DNA of 8,487 nucleotides from Cyanobacteria bacterium OH_CBB_238 (GCA_023409995.1 JAEYQN010000195.1:1-8487); one strand, 5' to 3'; shown: positions 1 to 5,580, counted from the first letter of the stretch. Numbers and translations are program-made. Notes: a model not told the origin generated them from the sequence alone.

Positions 1-280
1 TTGTATCCCCACTACTATCCTCTGGTGTTACTATTACTAATCTGCTTCCCTTTGATGAATCAGGTGCTGATGTGTTTCCTATTATCGCACTCTGTGAATT
101 TGATGCTCCATAATATACATCTGAATTAGCTCCAACTCCATTACTTACATAATGCCATATCGCATCACTTGTCTTACTCTTTTTAGATACCACCGGTAAC
201 ACCGCTGCCAATATCAGACTCACTATCATTAACGTTATCAACGCTTCTGCTATTGAAAATCCTTTTTCTTCTCTATACAT
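1..280 (-). CDS. Type IV prepilin-like protein, N-terminal part (runs off window)
   Basis: The reading frame opens at ATG 280-278 and stays open for 93 codons to the window edge, so the C-terminus is not visible. The protein begins MYREEKGFSIAEALITL, a class III prepilin signal: a 7-residue basic leader ending in Gly7, cleavage before Phe8, and the conserved Glu at +5 of the mature protein (Glu12). A hydrophobic helix of about 20 residues follows, to roughly residue 32, then KKSK. By family knowledge, a prepilin peptidase would trim and methylate it, and it would be exported by a type IV pilus or type II secretion-like machine. The region after the helix (about residues 35-93) is rich in Gly, Ser, Asn and Ala and could be a surface beta-structure; I cannot assign a domain. 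Upstream GAAAGAGAAG is a modest ribosome site. All 8 isoleucines use ATA and GCG alanine codons are common, unlike neighbouring genes. Pilin versus minor pseudopilin cannot be decided. Confidence 0.85.
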   Translation of the reverse strand, partial: MYREEKGFSIAEALITLMIVSLILAAVLPVVSKKSKTSDAIWHYVSNGVGANSDVYYGASNSQSAIIGNTSAPDSSKGSRLVIVTPEDSSGDT

Positions 281-356
281 ACTTCTCTTTCACATATTCA
301 CTATTTAGCCACTTTTACCACACTCTTCTTGCTTAATTTGCAAAAATGACTCCATG

Positions 357-437
357 ACTATGTTTCGCATGATACACAAGCCGTAAAGTCATGTAAACAT
401 AGTATTTACGCCATAACGCACATGACTATCCCATGTG
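357..437. repeat. Nested, mutually exclusive inverted repeats
   Basis: Three dyads share sequence. (a) ACTATGTTT at 357-365 pairs with 395-403 (9 bp), and inside it CATGA at 368-372 pairs with TCATG at 389-393. (b) AGTCATGT at 387-394 pairs with ACATGACT at 420-427 (8 bp). (c) CACATG at 419-424 pairs with CATGTG at 432-437 (6 bp, 7-nt loop). Dyad (b) competes with both (a) and (c), so an RNA from this region could switch between (a)+(c) and (b). All pairings were read directly from the sequence; no folding energy was computed. Confidence 0.6.
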
Positions 438-485
438 TCAGTAGCAACACAACAAATCAATACCCAAACCGCCGTATCCCATGTG
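427..485. repeat. 11-bp direct repeat TATCCCATGTG
   Basis: TATCCCATGTG occurs at 427-437 and again at 475-485, 48 bp apart. GCCGT flanks the second copy on both sides (471-475 and 485-489) and also occurs at 380-384. The first copy overlaps the right arm of a CACATG/CATGTG dyad. The repeat may be a paired protein-binding site in the prepilin upstream region. Confidence 0.55.
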
Positions 486-489
486 CCGT

Positions 490-545
490 CATGGATTCCA
501 TGGTTCAAAACCCCAAAAACATGATGAACACATGCATACGCATGT
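490..545. repeat. Two short hairpin-forming dyads
   Basis: CATGG at 490-494 pairs with CCATG at 498-502 across 3 bases. ACATGC at 530-535 pairs with GCATGT at 540-545 across the loop ATAC. Both have CATG at the core and lie at the promoter-distal or promoter-proximal end of the prepilin upstream region depending on the true transcription start, which is unknown. Confidence 0.5.
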
Positions 546-627
546 ATTCACTTCTGAATACTATTATCTCTATTAGCTCACAGCCTATTATATTTATTCG
601 AAATATCATAATATTTCTTAAAATTAT

Positions 628-659
628 AAAGAGTGCTAATTAAATCAGTAGCACTCTTT
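628..659 (-). terminator. Intrinsic terminator of the helicase-nuclease gene
   Basis: AAAGAGTGCTA at 628-638 and TAGCACTCTTT at 649-659 form a perfect 11-bp stem with a 10-nt loop. On the minus strand it begins 16 nt after the helicase stop codon, and the stem end continues into a T-rich stretch (TTTATAATTTT). The opposite strand also has T residues, so it may work in both directions. It separates the helicase transcript from the prepilin upstream region that follows on the same strand. Confidence 0.8.
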
Positions 660-675
660 CTTAGAAATGTTTATT

Positions 676-3600
676 TTATATGACATTCAATTTACAAGAC
701 AGTTTATAATCACAATATTTACAAGATTTTTCAGATTGTTTATCATAATCAGTTGGATCAAAGTTAAGGTTATTAATTGATTCCATAACATCGATGATTT
801 GTGCTTTTATATTTTCGTTGTCCTCTTTTGTAAGACAGATCTCAATGTTTTTCTCCGGCTCTTCAACAAATATTAATCCGACCTTCTCAACCTTTTCTTC
901 TTTATATTTTTCTTCGATAGCAACTTTGTAGAATCTCAATTGATTATAGTAGTGTTCATATTCTTTGCCCTCTGCAATGCTAGAAAGAGATCTTGCGCTA
1001 CCTGTTTTGTAATCAAATAAAGCGAAAGAACCATCTTCATTTTTCTCTATTCTATCTATAAAACCTTTTATGGGGTAGTCTTGAATTTTAACATCGTCAA
1101 ATCTTGCTTCAATTGCATAAATGTTTTTTATAGGTGTAGATATAAAGTGATGATAGTACTTTTCAATACAGTCATTGCCTCGTTTGTAAAATTCAAGATA
1201 TTTTTCTTCTGTCTCAAAGCTATATAGAGCCAATTTTTTGCTAAAGGTCTCAATCATAGATTCTTTTAGAGGATAAGAATTCTTTTCAATTGTATATTTA
1301 AGAGCCCACTCTAGTGTTTTATGGATTGCATTTCCAAAATTCATTGTTTGTGAGTCTTTGTCCAAAACAGGTATTTGGTAGACTTCTTCATACAGAAATT
1401 TGCGTGGACAGCTTTTATAAACATTAAAAGAGTGAGCGCTGAGTTTGAAATCTTTTAGTCTTGCTTTTAGCTCTTTTTCAAAAGCTAAGTGTGAATTAAA
1501 TTTTTCAGTTATAAATGTTTTTGAAAGCTCAGAAAAGTAATCAAACTCACCAGCTGGGTAATTTATTACGTCAACTATATCATCTATGCCTCCAAGTTCT
1601 GAAAGGTAGGATGTTAATGCGTATGTTTTGGAATCAATTGTATTAGAGTAGCTTAACTCTAATGAGTGTTTTGCTCTGGTTATACCTACAAATAGAAGCT
1701 TTAGCTGTTCAGCTTTTTTGATTATATCTTCATCATCTACGATATCAGCTTGCAAAGGCAATTCAAGTCTATTCGTGGAACGTTTCTTTTCCCACAATGT
1801 AGTAACTAGTGAAGGCATAAATACATATTCAAATTCCCTTCCTTTTGAGCCGTGGAGTGTAGAAAGTTGGATAGCATTTTTTATATGGGAATCTTTGTCT
1901 ATATCAATTTTTATGTTTTCATTTAGTGCCGTATCTAAGTGTTCTATAAAATCACTTAGTGATGCAGTTTTATGCAATCTATTGTATGAATTTGCTTCAT
2001 CATATATTCTTTTTATTGCAAGAACACTCTCTGCAATATCAGACTCAGAACTGGTGTAGTAAGCAAGTATTCCTGTTCTATTAGCAACTTCAATTACTAA
2101 ACTTGCAATTGATCTGTGATACTTTAATTTTTTTAGTTCTTCATAAGTTTGTATAAATAAATCAATTTTTTCTTTATCTTTCCATCCATATTCCTTATTT
2201 TCATTTATGAGAGTTATGAAATCTTTTTTTATAGGTCTATTTGATTCGAGAAGATAGTTATAATCTTCTAAGTCAATTTCAAATGGCTTCGCAAGAAGTA
2301 ATGAAAATAATTTATCGATTGCTCTCACGTGGTTGTCTAAAATTTTCAAATAAGAGTAAATTAATATAGAAGGTTTTATCTCAAATATACTTTTTGTGTT
2401 TTTTATTTGAAAAGGTATATTTTTTGATTCAAGTAATCTGGCAAAGTCGCTTAGCTGCTTATGTTCTCTTGCTAAAATTGCTATTTGTGAAAGATCATAT
2501 GAATTATCTTCTAGCTTAGGTAAGCATTGAGAAGAAATGATTTTTTCTATATTTTCAACTATTTTGTTGTTTTCTTGAATTTTATCAACGTATGAAACAA
2601 GTTTTATTTTTCTATCTTTTTCAATAATTTTTGGGTTTTTGGCGCACAAAATTTTAGAAATGTTGTGCTTAGAGAATTTTGGGTTATTTTCTAATCTTGT
2701 TAAATCTTGAGAAATTACTTTATAGCTTAAATCTAAAATGGACTGTGTAGATCGATTGTTTTCATTTAAGCAAATTACTTTAGTTTTTGGGTATTTTTCT
2801 AAAAATCCTTCAAGGTTATCAGCTTTTGCTCCTTGAAATCCAAAAATAATCTGATCATCGTCCCCAACAACAAATATGTTTTCTGTTTTTGCTCCTTGAG
2901 CAATTAAGTCTATAAGTCTATTTTGTAAAAGATTTGTATCTTGATATTCATCTACAAATAAATATTGATAGTCTTTAGATACTTTTTGTAGGAATTCAAA
3001 ATCATTTTCGAATGCCTCTACTACAAAATTCACCATATCGTTGAAGTCAATAAAATTCTGTTGTGACATTTTAGTTGAATATAGTTCAAATATGTCCCAA
3101 ACTTCCTTTGCTTTTTCAATTCTTTTGACCATAGGCTCATATTTTTGAGACATGAATGTTTTTAGTGCTTTATTATTCTGTTCGCGCTCTTGTTTTTCTA
3201 TTTCTAATTCTTCCATCTTTTTGCACCAAGCAGGATGTGTTTTCATATTGGAGAAGAATTGTTCTTTTGTTAATCTGTTTTTCTTTATTTCATCTATTGT
3301 TCTTATTAATTCATTTAAATAAAAATATTTATTATTCCATTTATCAACCAAAAAATTTGGAGAAAATTCATCTAAACATTCTTTCATAAGAGTGTTTTTG
3401 GTAATATCATCTATTAAATTAACATCATCAACCAATTCAAATTTAGATGGATATTGACGAATAATGTTATTACAAAAAGAGTGATAGGTGTTTATTTCAA
3501 CACCGGATGCTATTTTTCCTACTTGCGAAACAAGCCTTTCTTTCATTTCGCTTGCAGCTGGATCCGAAAATGTTAGACAAAGAATGTTTGTAGGCAATAT

Positions 3601-3753
3601 TTCCCTGTCTTGAAGCATTGATTTGATTCTCTGAATCAGGGTAAATGTTTTTCCTGTACCAGGACCTGCAAGAACCATTATTGTTCCATTTATATTTTCA
3701 ATACATTCTTTTTGTTTTTCATTAGGTTCAATTTTTACAACTTGAAGATCCAA
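676..3753 (-). CDS. UvrD/Rep-family helicase fused to RecB/AddB-type nuclease with Fe-S cluster
   Basis: This 1025-aa protein is a superfamily 1A DNA helicase with a C-terminal PD-(D/E)XK nuclease. Visible helicase motifs are Q-motif Gln14, Walker A AGPGTGKT (29-36), motif Ia near 61-70, Walker B LFVDEYQDTN (265-274), motif III VVGDDDQIIFGFQGA (295-309), motif V STLHGSKGREFEYVF (631-645) and motif VI LLFVGITRAK (686-695). The nuclease part carries His811, GFIDRIE with Asp900, FDYKTG with Asp914 and Lys916, and a YxxQLxxY-like motif near 936-942. Cys782 before the nuclease and Cys1011, Cys1014 and Cys1020 after it match the AddB/Cas4-style 4Fe-4S arrangement. All catalytic motifs look intact. 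The expected role is ATP-driven unwinding and degradation of DNA ends in recombination or repair. The start is TTG at 3753-3751, supported by AAGGAG 7 nt upstream; no in-frame ATG fits better. It appears monocistronic, with its own promoter and terminator. No addA or addB partner is in the window. Confidence 0.9.
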   Translation of the reverse strand: MDLQVVKIEPNEKQKECIENINGTIMVLAGPGTGKTFTLIQRIKSMLQDREILPTNILCLTFSDPAASEMKERLVSQVGKIASGVEINTYHSFCNNIIRQYPSKFELVDDVNLIDDITKNTLMKECLDEFSPNFLVDKWNNKYFYLNELIRTIDEIKKNRLTKEQFFSNMKTHPAWCKKMEELEIEKQEREQNNKALKTFMSQKYEPMVKRIEKAKEVWDIFELYSTKMSQQNFIDFNDMVNFVVEAFENDFEFLQKVSKDYQYLFVDEYQDTNLLQNRLIDLIAQGAKTENIFVVGDDDQIIFGFQGAKADNLEGFLEKYPKTKVICLNENNRSTQSILDLSYKVISQDLTRLENNPKFSKHNISKILCAKNPKIIEKDRKIKLVSYVDKIQENNKIVENIEKIISSQCLPKLEDNSYDLSQIAILAREHKQLSDFARLLESKNIPFQIKNTKSIFEIKPSILIYSYLKILDNHVRAIDKLFSLLLAKPFEIDLEDYNYLLESNRPIKKDFITLINENKEYGWKDKEKIDLFIQTYEELKKLKYHRSIASLVIEVANRTGILAYYTSSESDIAESVLAIKRIYDEANSYNRLHKTASLSDFIEHLDTALNENIKIDIDKDSHIKNAIQLSTLHGSKGREFEYVFMPSLVTTLWEKKRSTNRLELPLQADIVDDEDIIKKAEQLKLLFVGITRAKHSLELSYSNTIDSKTYALTSYLSELGGIDDIVDVINYPAGEFDYFSELSKTFITEKFNSHLAFEKELKARLKDFKLSAHSFNVYKSCPRKFLYEEVYQIPVLDKDSQTMNFGNAIHKTLEWALKYTIEKNSYPLKESMIETFSKKLALYSFETEEKYLEFYKRGNDCIEKYYHHFISTPIKNIYAIEARFDDVKIQDYPIKGFIDRIEKNEDGSFALFDYKTGSARSLSSIAEGKEYEHYYNQLRFYKVAIEEKYKEEKVEKVGLIFVEEPEKNIEICLTKEDNENIKAQIIDVMESINNLNFDPTDYDKQSEKSCKYCDYKLSCKLNVI

Positions 3754-3760
3754 CTCAACA

Positions 3761-3766
3761 CTCCTT
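3761..3766 (-). promoter_or_regulatory. Ribosome binding site supporting a TTG start
   Basis: On the minus strand AAGGAG lies 7 nt before TTG 3753-3751. The strong match and ideal spacing make TTG the best start for the helicase-nuclease. Another TTG at 3758-3756 is out of frame. Confidence 0.7.
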
Positions 3767-3782
3767 ATGTTTGCTTATATTA

Positions 3783-3811
3783 AGTGTAATTTAATTTTTA
3801 GCATCAATCAA
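3783..3811 (-). promoter_or_regulatory. Predicted promoter of the helicase-nuclease gene
   Basis: The minus strand reads TTGATT (3811-3806), a 17-bp spacer, then TACACT (3788-3783). Each hexamer matches 4 of 6 consensus bases of a housekeeping sigma factor and the spacing is ideal. The predicted start is about 20-25 nt upstream of the TTG codon. The AT-rich setting makes chance matches likely. Confidence 0.4.
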
Positions 3812-3869
3812 GTTTATAAATTTGGATATTTTTTGTGTATAAATTTGTTTCAAATATATATATTTTGCG

Positions 3870-3898
3870 TTGACACTATTTAAAAGCAGGAATAGACT
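3870..3898 (+). promoter_or_regulatory. Predicted promoter of the FeoA-like gene
   Basis: A perfect TTGACA -35 box at 3870-3875 is followed after exactly 17 bp by TAGACT at 3893-3898 (4 of 6). The predicted transcription start is near 3905, about 23 nt upstream of the ATG. The sequence just upstream is very AT-rich and could act as an UP element. It diverges from the helicase promoter about 60 bp away. Confidence 0.6.
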
Positions 3899-3917
3899 TT
3901 ATTTATAAGTAAGAATT

Positions 3918-3921
3918 GGAG
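3918..3921 (+). promoter_or_regulatory. Ribosome binding site fixing the ATG start at 3928
   Basis: GGAG at 3918-3921 lies 6 nt before ATG 3928-3930. An upstream in-frame TTG at 3916 overlaps this site and would itself lack a ribosome site, so the ATG is preferred. Confidence 0.7.
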
Positions 3922-3927
3922 ATAATT

Positions 3928-4284
3928 ATGAGAATTATACCTGTAACGCAATTAAAATTGGCTAAAACAGGCATCATACATAGCGTAGGAGAAGGCTATA
4001 AAGATGTAGCTAATTTAACAAAAAAAGAAAAAGAAGTCAGCGCAGTCATAACTCGTCTTAGAGAAGTTGGATTTGTGCCCGGGCAAAAAGTTACTGTTAA
4101 AAATAAATATGGTGATGTTTACTCTATTTCGTCAAATAGTGATAACCCTTTTGCTATGAGAAAAACAATTGCTGATAATATCCTAATAGAGGCTGATGAT
4201 GCTGATATATTAGAGACTCAAGCTAAAAAAAATAAAACTTTTGTTGGTATAAAAGCATTTTTTGAAAAATTATTAAAAAAATAA
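3928..4284 (+). CDS. FeoA-domain-like protein with C-terminal amphipathic helix
   Basis: The 118-aa product resembles FeoA, the small SH3-like beta-barrel partner of the FeoB ferrous iron transporter. The segment LREVGFVPGQKVTVKNKYGD (44-63) matches the family pattern of a helix, a GxxPG turn and a beta strand, and NPFAMRKTIADNILIE (73-88) matches the closing strands. Typical FeoA is about 75 aa. Here there is extra sequence between the first strand and the helix (about 22-40, lysine- and glutamate-rich) and a C-terminal extension. The last 14 residues, FVGIKAFFEKLLKK, have the spacing of an amphipathic helix and could touch the membrane. No feoB lies in the window, so a role in iron uptake is uncertain; FeoA-like barrels also occur in regulators such as DtxR proteins. 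It is followed by the zinc-ribbon gene after 36 bases on the same strand. I am confident of the gene and the fold, less so of the function. Confidence 0.75.
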   Translation: MRIIPVTQLKLAKTGIIHSVGEGYKDVANLTKKEKEVSAVITRLREVGFVPGQKVTVKNKYGDVYSISSNSDNPFAMRKTIADNILIEADDADILETQAKKNKTFVGIKAFFEKLLKK

Positions 4285-4286
4285 AA

Positions 4287-4314
4287 TTGACTATAATTAT
4301 ACTTTCATTATAAA
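4287..4314 (+). promoter_or_regulatory. Predicted promoter placing transcription start on the zinc-ribbon ATG
   Basis: TTGACT at 4287-4292 (5 of 6), a 16-bp spacer, and TATAAA at 4309-4314 (5 of 6) form a good housekeeping-type promoter in the 36-bp gap. With a standard 6-nt discriminator the start site would be 4321, the A of the next gene's ATG. That would yield a leaderless mRNA, consistent with the lack of a clear ribosome site there. Confidence 0.45.
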
Positions 4315-4320
4315 CAAAGT

Positions 4321-4698
4321 ATGATTTTTAATTTATTTAAAACTATTAAAGAGTGTCAGCATACAAAAGTTAGCCCAGATGAAGAAGGCACATATTGTCC
4401 AGACTGTGGCAATTATGTTGTGAGCAAATGGTTTTTGACCAGATGTAAATGTTGCAATATAAAAAGAATAAGTTATTCTCGTTTTAATAAAATAAAACCT
4501 ATTGAAAAATTCTGTCCTAATTGCGGTTCTCAGGAATATGTATTAGAAGAGTTAGATAAAATTAATTTTATAAATATTAATTTTGCTGTTCTTAAGAAAA
4601 TTATTGTTGAGAATGTTAGTGTTTTTGCAAAAAGTCAGCTATGGGTTGACGAAAGAGAAAATTCAGAACAAAAGTTGCTTTCTTCTGCTTTGCAATAA
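4321..4698 (+). CDS. Cysteine-rich zinc-ribbon protein, function unknown
   Basis: The 125-aa product has Cys12 and His14, CPDC (Cys26, Cys29), a Cys-Lys-Cys-Cys group (Cys42, Cys44, Cys45) and CPNC (Cys65, Cys68). These are enough for two zinc ribbons or one treble-clef plus ribbon. The two CPxCG knuckles are typical of zinc-ribbon proteins. The C-terminal 50 residues have no cysteines and look partly helical. There is no signal peptide or membrane segment, so it is probably cytoplasmic. I do not recognise the family. The ATG at 4321 is the only methionine in the protein; no ribosome site stands out before it, while a promoter overlaps that gap. It follows the FeoA-like gene by 36 bases and may be co-transcribed or have its own promoter. 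Its stop lies against a terminator that serves the opposite strand, so I see no good terminator for this gene itself. Confidence 0.75.
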   Translation: MIFNLFKTIKECQHTKVSPDEEGTYCPDCGNYVVSKWFLTRCKCCNIKRISYSRFNKIKPIEKFCPNCGSQEYVLEELDKINFININFAVLKKIIVENVSVFAKSQLWVDERENSEQKLLSSALQ

Positions 4699-4719
4699 AA
4701 AAAGCGGCTTTATAGCCGC
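4697..4719 (-). terminator. Intrinsic terminator of the secreted zincin gene
   Basis: On the minus strand GCGGCT, loop ATAA, AGCCGC (4719-4704) is followed directly by seven T residues (4703-4697), a textbook intrinsic terminator 32 nt past the zincin stop codon. The T-run overlaps the stop codon of the convergent zinc-ribbon gene. On the plus strand the stem is followed by ATAAATC, so it should terminate poorly in that direction. Confidence 0.9.
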
Positions 4720-4751
4720 ATAAATCAGTAAATCTCAACCCACTCTGATAA

Positions 4752-5456
4752 TTATAAATTTTCGTCTTCATATCCTGGTGATCTAACTGGCAAATTTTGA
4801 TAGCCTGGATTTGAAAATACAGCTTTTCTAAGGTATTTATCTGTATAATTTCCCTTCTCAAATAACTGCTTTAAAGTATTTTCTCTAAACACAAGAGGAT
4901 GATTCTTATTCGCTACTTCTGGATTTTTATCAACCAGTTGTGACCACACAGCAGCTTCTAAAGTCCAAGCGTAAGTTTCTTCATTTAGCGAATCTAATTC
5001 ATCTTGATGCAGGGCCTCGTGTGATAATAGTGCAGCAAGTGCTGCTGGTGGTGCATCATAGTGCTTTTGGTTTATATAAATCGTTAGTTTTCCTGATCTT
5101 TTCCAACCTAACGCATCAAAGTTTGCATAATTTTGGTTTAGCTGTCCTAGATCTTTGAATTCAACTTTCATCTTTTTAGCTGTGAGATTATCACCTAAAA
5201 TGGCGTTTCTTGAAAATTCACCAATAGTGCCTTTCATAAGCTCTAAAGCTTCCATTACTCTTGGCTCTCTTGTTATTTCTTTGTACTGTTTTGTCAATTG
5301 AGTGTAATCATATTTTGATGCTCTGTCATTGTAAATACTTGCTTGCATTTTTACTGGGGGTTTAATATTCGGGGCATCTATGGGTTTCGCATTGCCTGCA
5401 GAAAATGATACAAATCCCACTAATAGCGCTAATGCTAACTTCTTTTTTAAATCCAT
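4752..5456 (-). CDS. Secreted HExxH zincin-like protein (putative metallopeptidase)
   Basis: The 234-aa protein starts MDLKKKLALALLVGFVSF, a Sec signal peptide with basic start, hydrophobic core and likely cleavage after Ala23 (GNA-K). The hallmark is LLSHEALHQDE, with His146, Glu147 and His150 forming HExxH, and a following NEETYA with Glu159 or Glu160 as a possible third zinc ligand, as in gluzincins. The helix around 138-145 (AALAALLS) before the motif fits a zincin active-site helix. The expected location is outside the inner membrane and the expected role is proteolysis or peptidoglycan-associated hydrolysis; the substrate is unknown. I do not recognise the exact family. The ATG at 5456 is preceded by AGGAAGAG. 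It is a single gene, convergent with the zinc-ribbon gene and divergent from minC, and it ends in a strong terminator. The catalytic residues are inferred from the motif only. Confidence 0.8.
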   Translation of the reverse strand: MDLKKKLALALLVGFVSFSAGNAKPIDAPNIKPPVKMQASIYNDRASKYDYTQLTKQYKEITREPRVMEALELMKGTIGEFSRNAILGDNLTAKKMKVEFKDLGQLNQNYANFDALGWKRSGKLTIYINQKHYDAPPAALAALLSHEALHQDELDSLNEETYAWTLEAAVWSQLVDKNPEVANKNHPLVFRENTLKQLFEKGNYTDKYLRKAVFSNPGYQNLPVRSPGYEDENL

Positions 5457-5465
5457 ATTTCTCTT

Positions 5466-5477
5466 CCTAAATTTAGG
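5466..5477. promoter_or_regulatory. Perfect 12-bp palindrome overlapping the zincin ribosome site
   Basis: CCTAAATTTAGG is a perfect palindrome without a loop. Its right half on the minus strand supplies the AGG of the AGGAAGAG ribosome site before the zincin ATG at 5456. It could be an operator for a dimeric repressor; a single such palindrome could also be chance. Confidence 0.35.
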
Positions 5478-5532
5478 TCACACCCCGCACAACAAGTTTC
5501 TCAACAGTAATGCAACCAAATCACATAAATAT

Positions 5533-5561
5533 ATTATTGCTTATTTTATTTTTAAGGACAA
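5533..5561 (-). promoter_or_regulatory. Predicted promoter of the zincin gene
   Basis: On the minus strand TTGTCC (5561-5556), a 17-bp spacer, and AATAAT (5538-5533) match 4 of 6 and 5 of 6 consensus bases. The predicted start near 5526 gives a leader of about 70 nt that includes the 12-bp palindrome. The region is AT-rich, so confidence is limited. Confidence 0.35.
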
Positions 5562-5580
5562 ATTTTATAAGATCAAGCTA

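Larger units (their letters stand above)
353..544. repeat. Cluster of 11 CATG palindromes
   Basis: CATG occurs at 353, 368, 390, 421, 432, 480, 490, 499, 520, 531 and 541: eleven copies in 192 bp, where less than one is expected at this base composition. The intervals are 15, 22, 31, 11, 48, 10, 9, 21, 11 and 10 bases. Many are near multiples of a helical turn, so most sites fall on one of two faces of the DNA. Several are the core of longer dyads. This could be an array of sites for a dimeric DNA-binding protein, methylation sites, or a by-product of RNA hairpins. Confidence 0.8.
281..627 (-). other. Long, structured upstream region of the prepilin gene
   Basis: This 347-base stretch between the prepilin start and the helicase terminator holds no convincing gene on either strand. 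By hand count, 281-544 is about 40% GC and 421-540 about 46%, well above the AT-rich helicase gene beside it. It contains the CATG cluster, nested inverted repeats and an 11-bp direct repeat listed separately. On the minus strand a TATAAT hexamer lies at 592-587 without a good -35 element. If used, it would give a 5' leader of about 300 nt before the prepilin ATG. The region may therefore be a regulatory leader or an operator array; which one cannot be told from sequence alone. Confidence 0.5.

Noticed and set aside
310..372. Short minus-strand frame of about 21 codons in the prepilin upstream region, a possible leader peptide (ATG at 370)
   Set aside because: There is no good ribosome site, no codon runs that would suggest attenuation, and its ATGs are simply part of the CATG cluster.
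353..544. CRISPR array or diversity-generating retroelement template
   Set aside because: The repeats are only 4-11 bp with irregular spacing. There is no 25-40 bp repeat unit, and no reverse transcriptase or cas gene is in the window.
422..643. Open frame of 73 codons on the plus strand upstream of the helicase terminator
   Set aside because: It has no ribosome site, no recognisable motif, and runs through the dyads and the terminator stem. Better explained as chance in the prepilin upstream region.
628..659. Terminal inverted repeat of a mobile element
   Set aside because: The stem-loop lies right after the helicase stop and is followed by a T-rich run, which fits a terminator; no transposase or target duplication is seen.
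1718..2059. Open frame on the plus strand inside the helicase-nuclease gene
   Set aside because: It is the reverse frame of a well-supported gene with intact motifs, and no ribosome site was seen.
4616..4861. Minus-strand frame spanning the convergent gene ends
   Set aside because: It overlaps the zinc-ribbon gene, a strong terminator and the end of the zincin gene, and has no family features.
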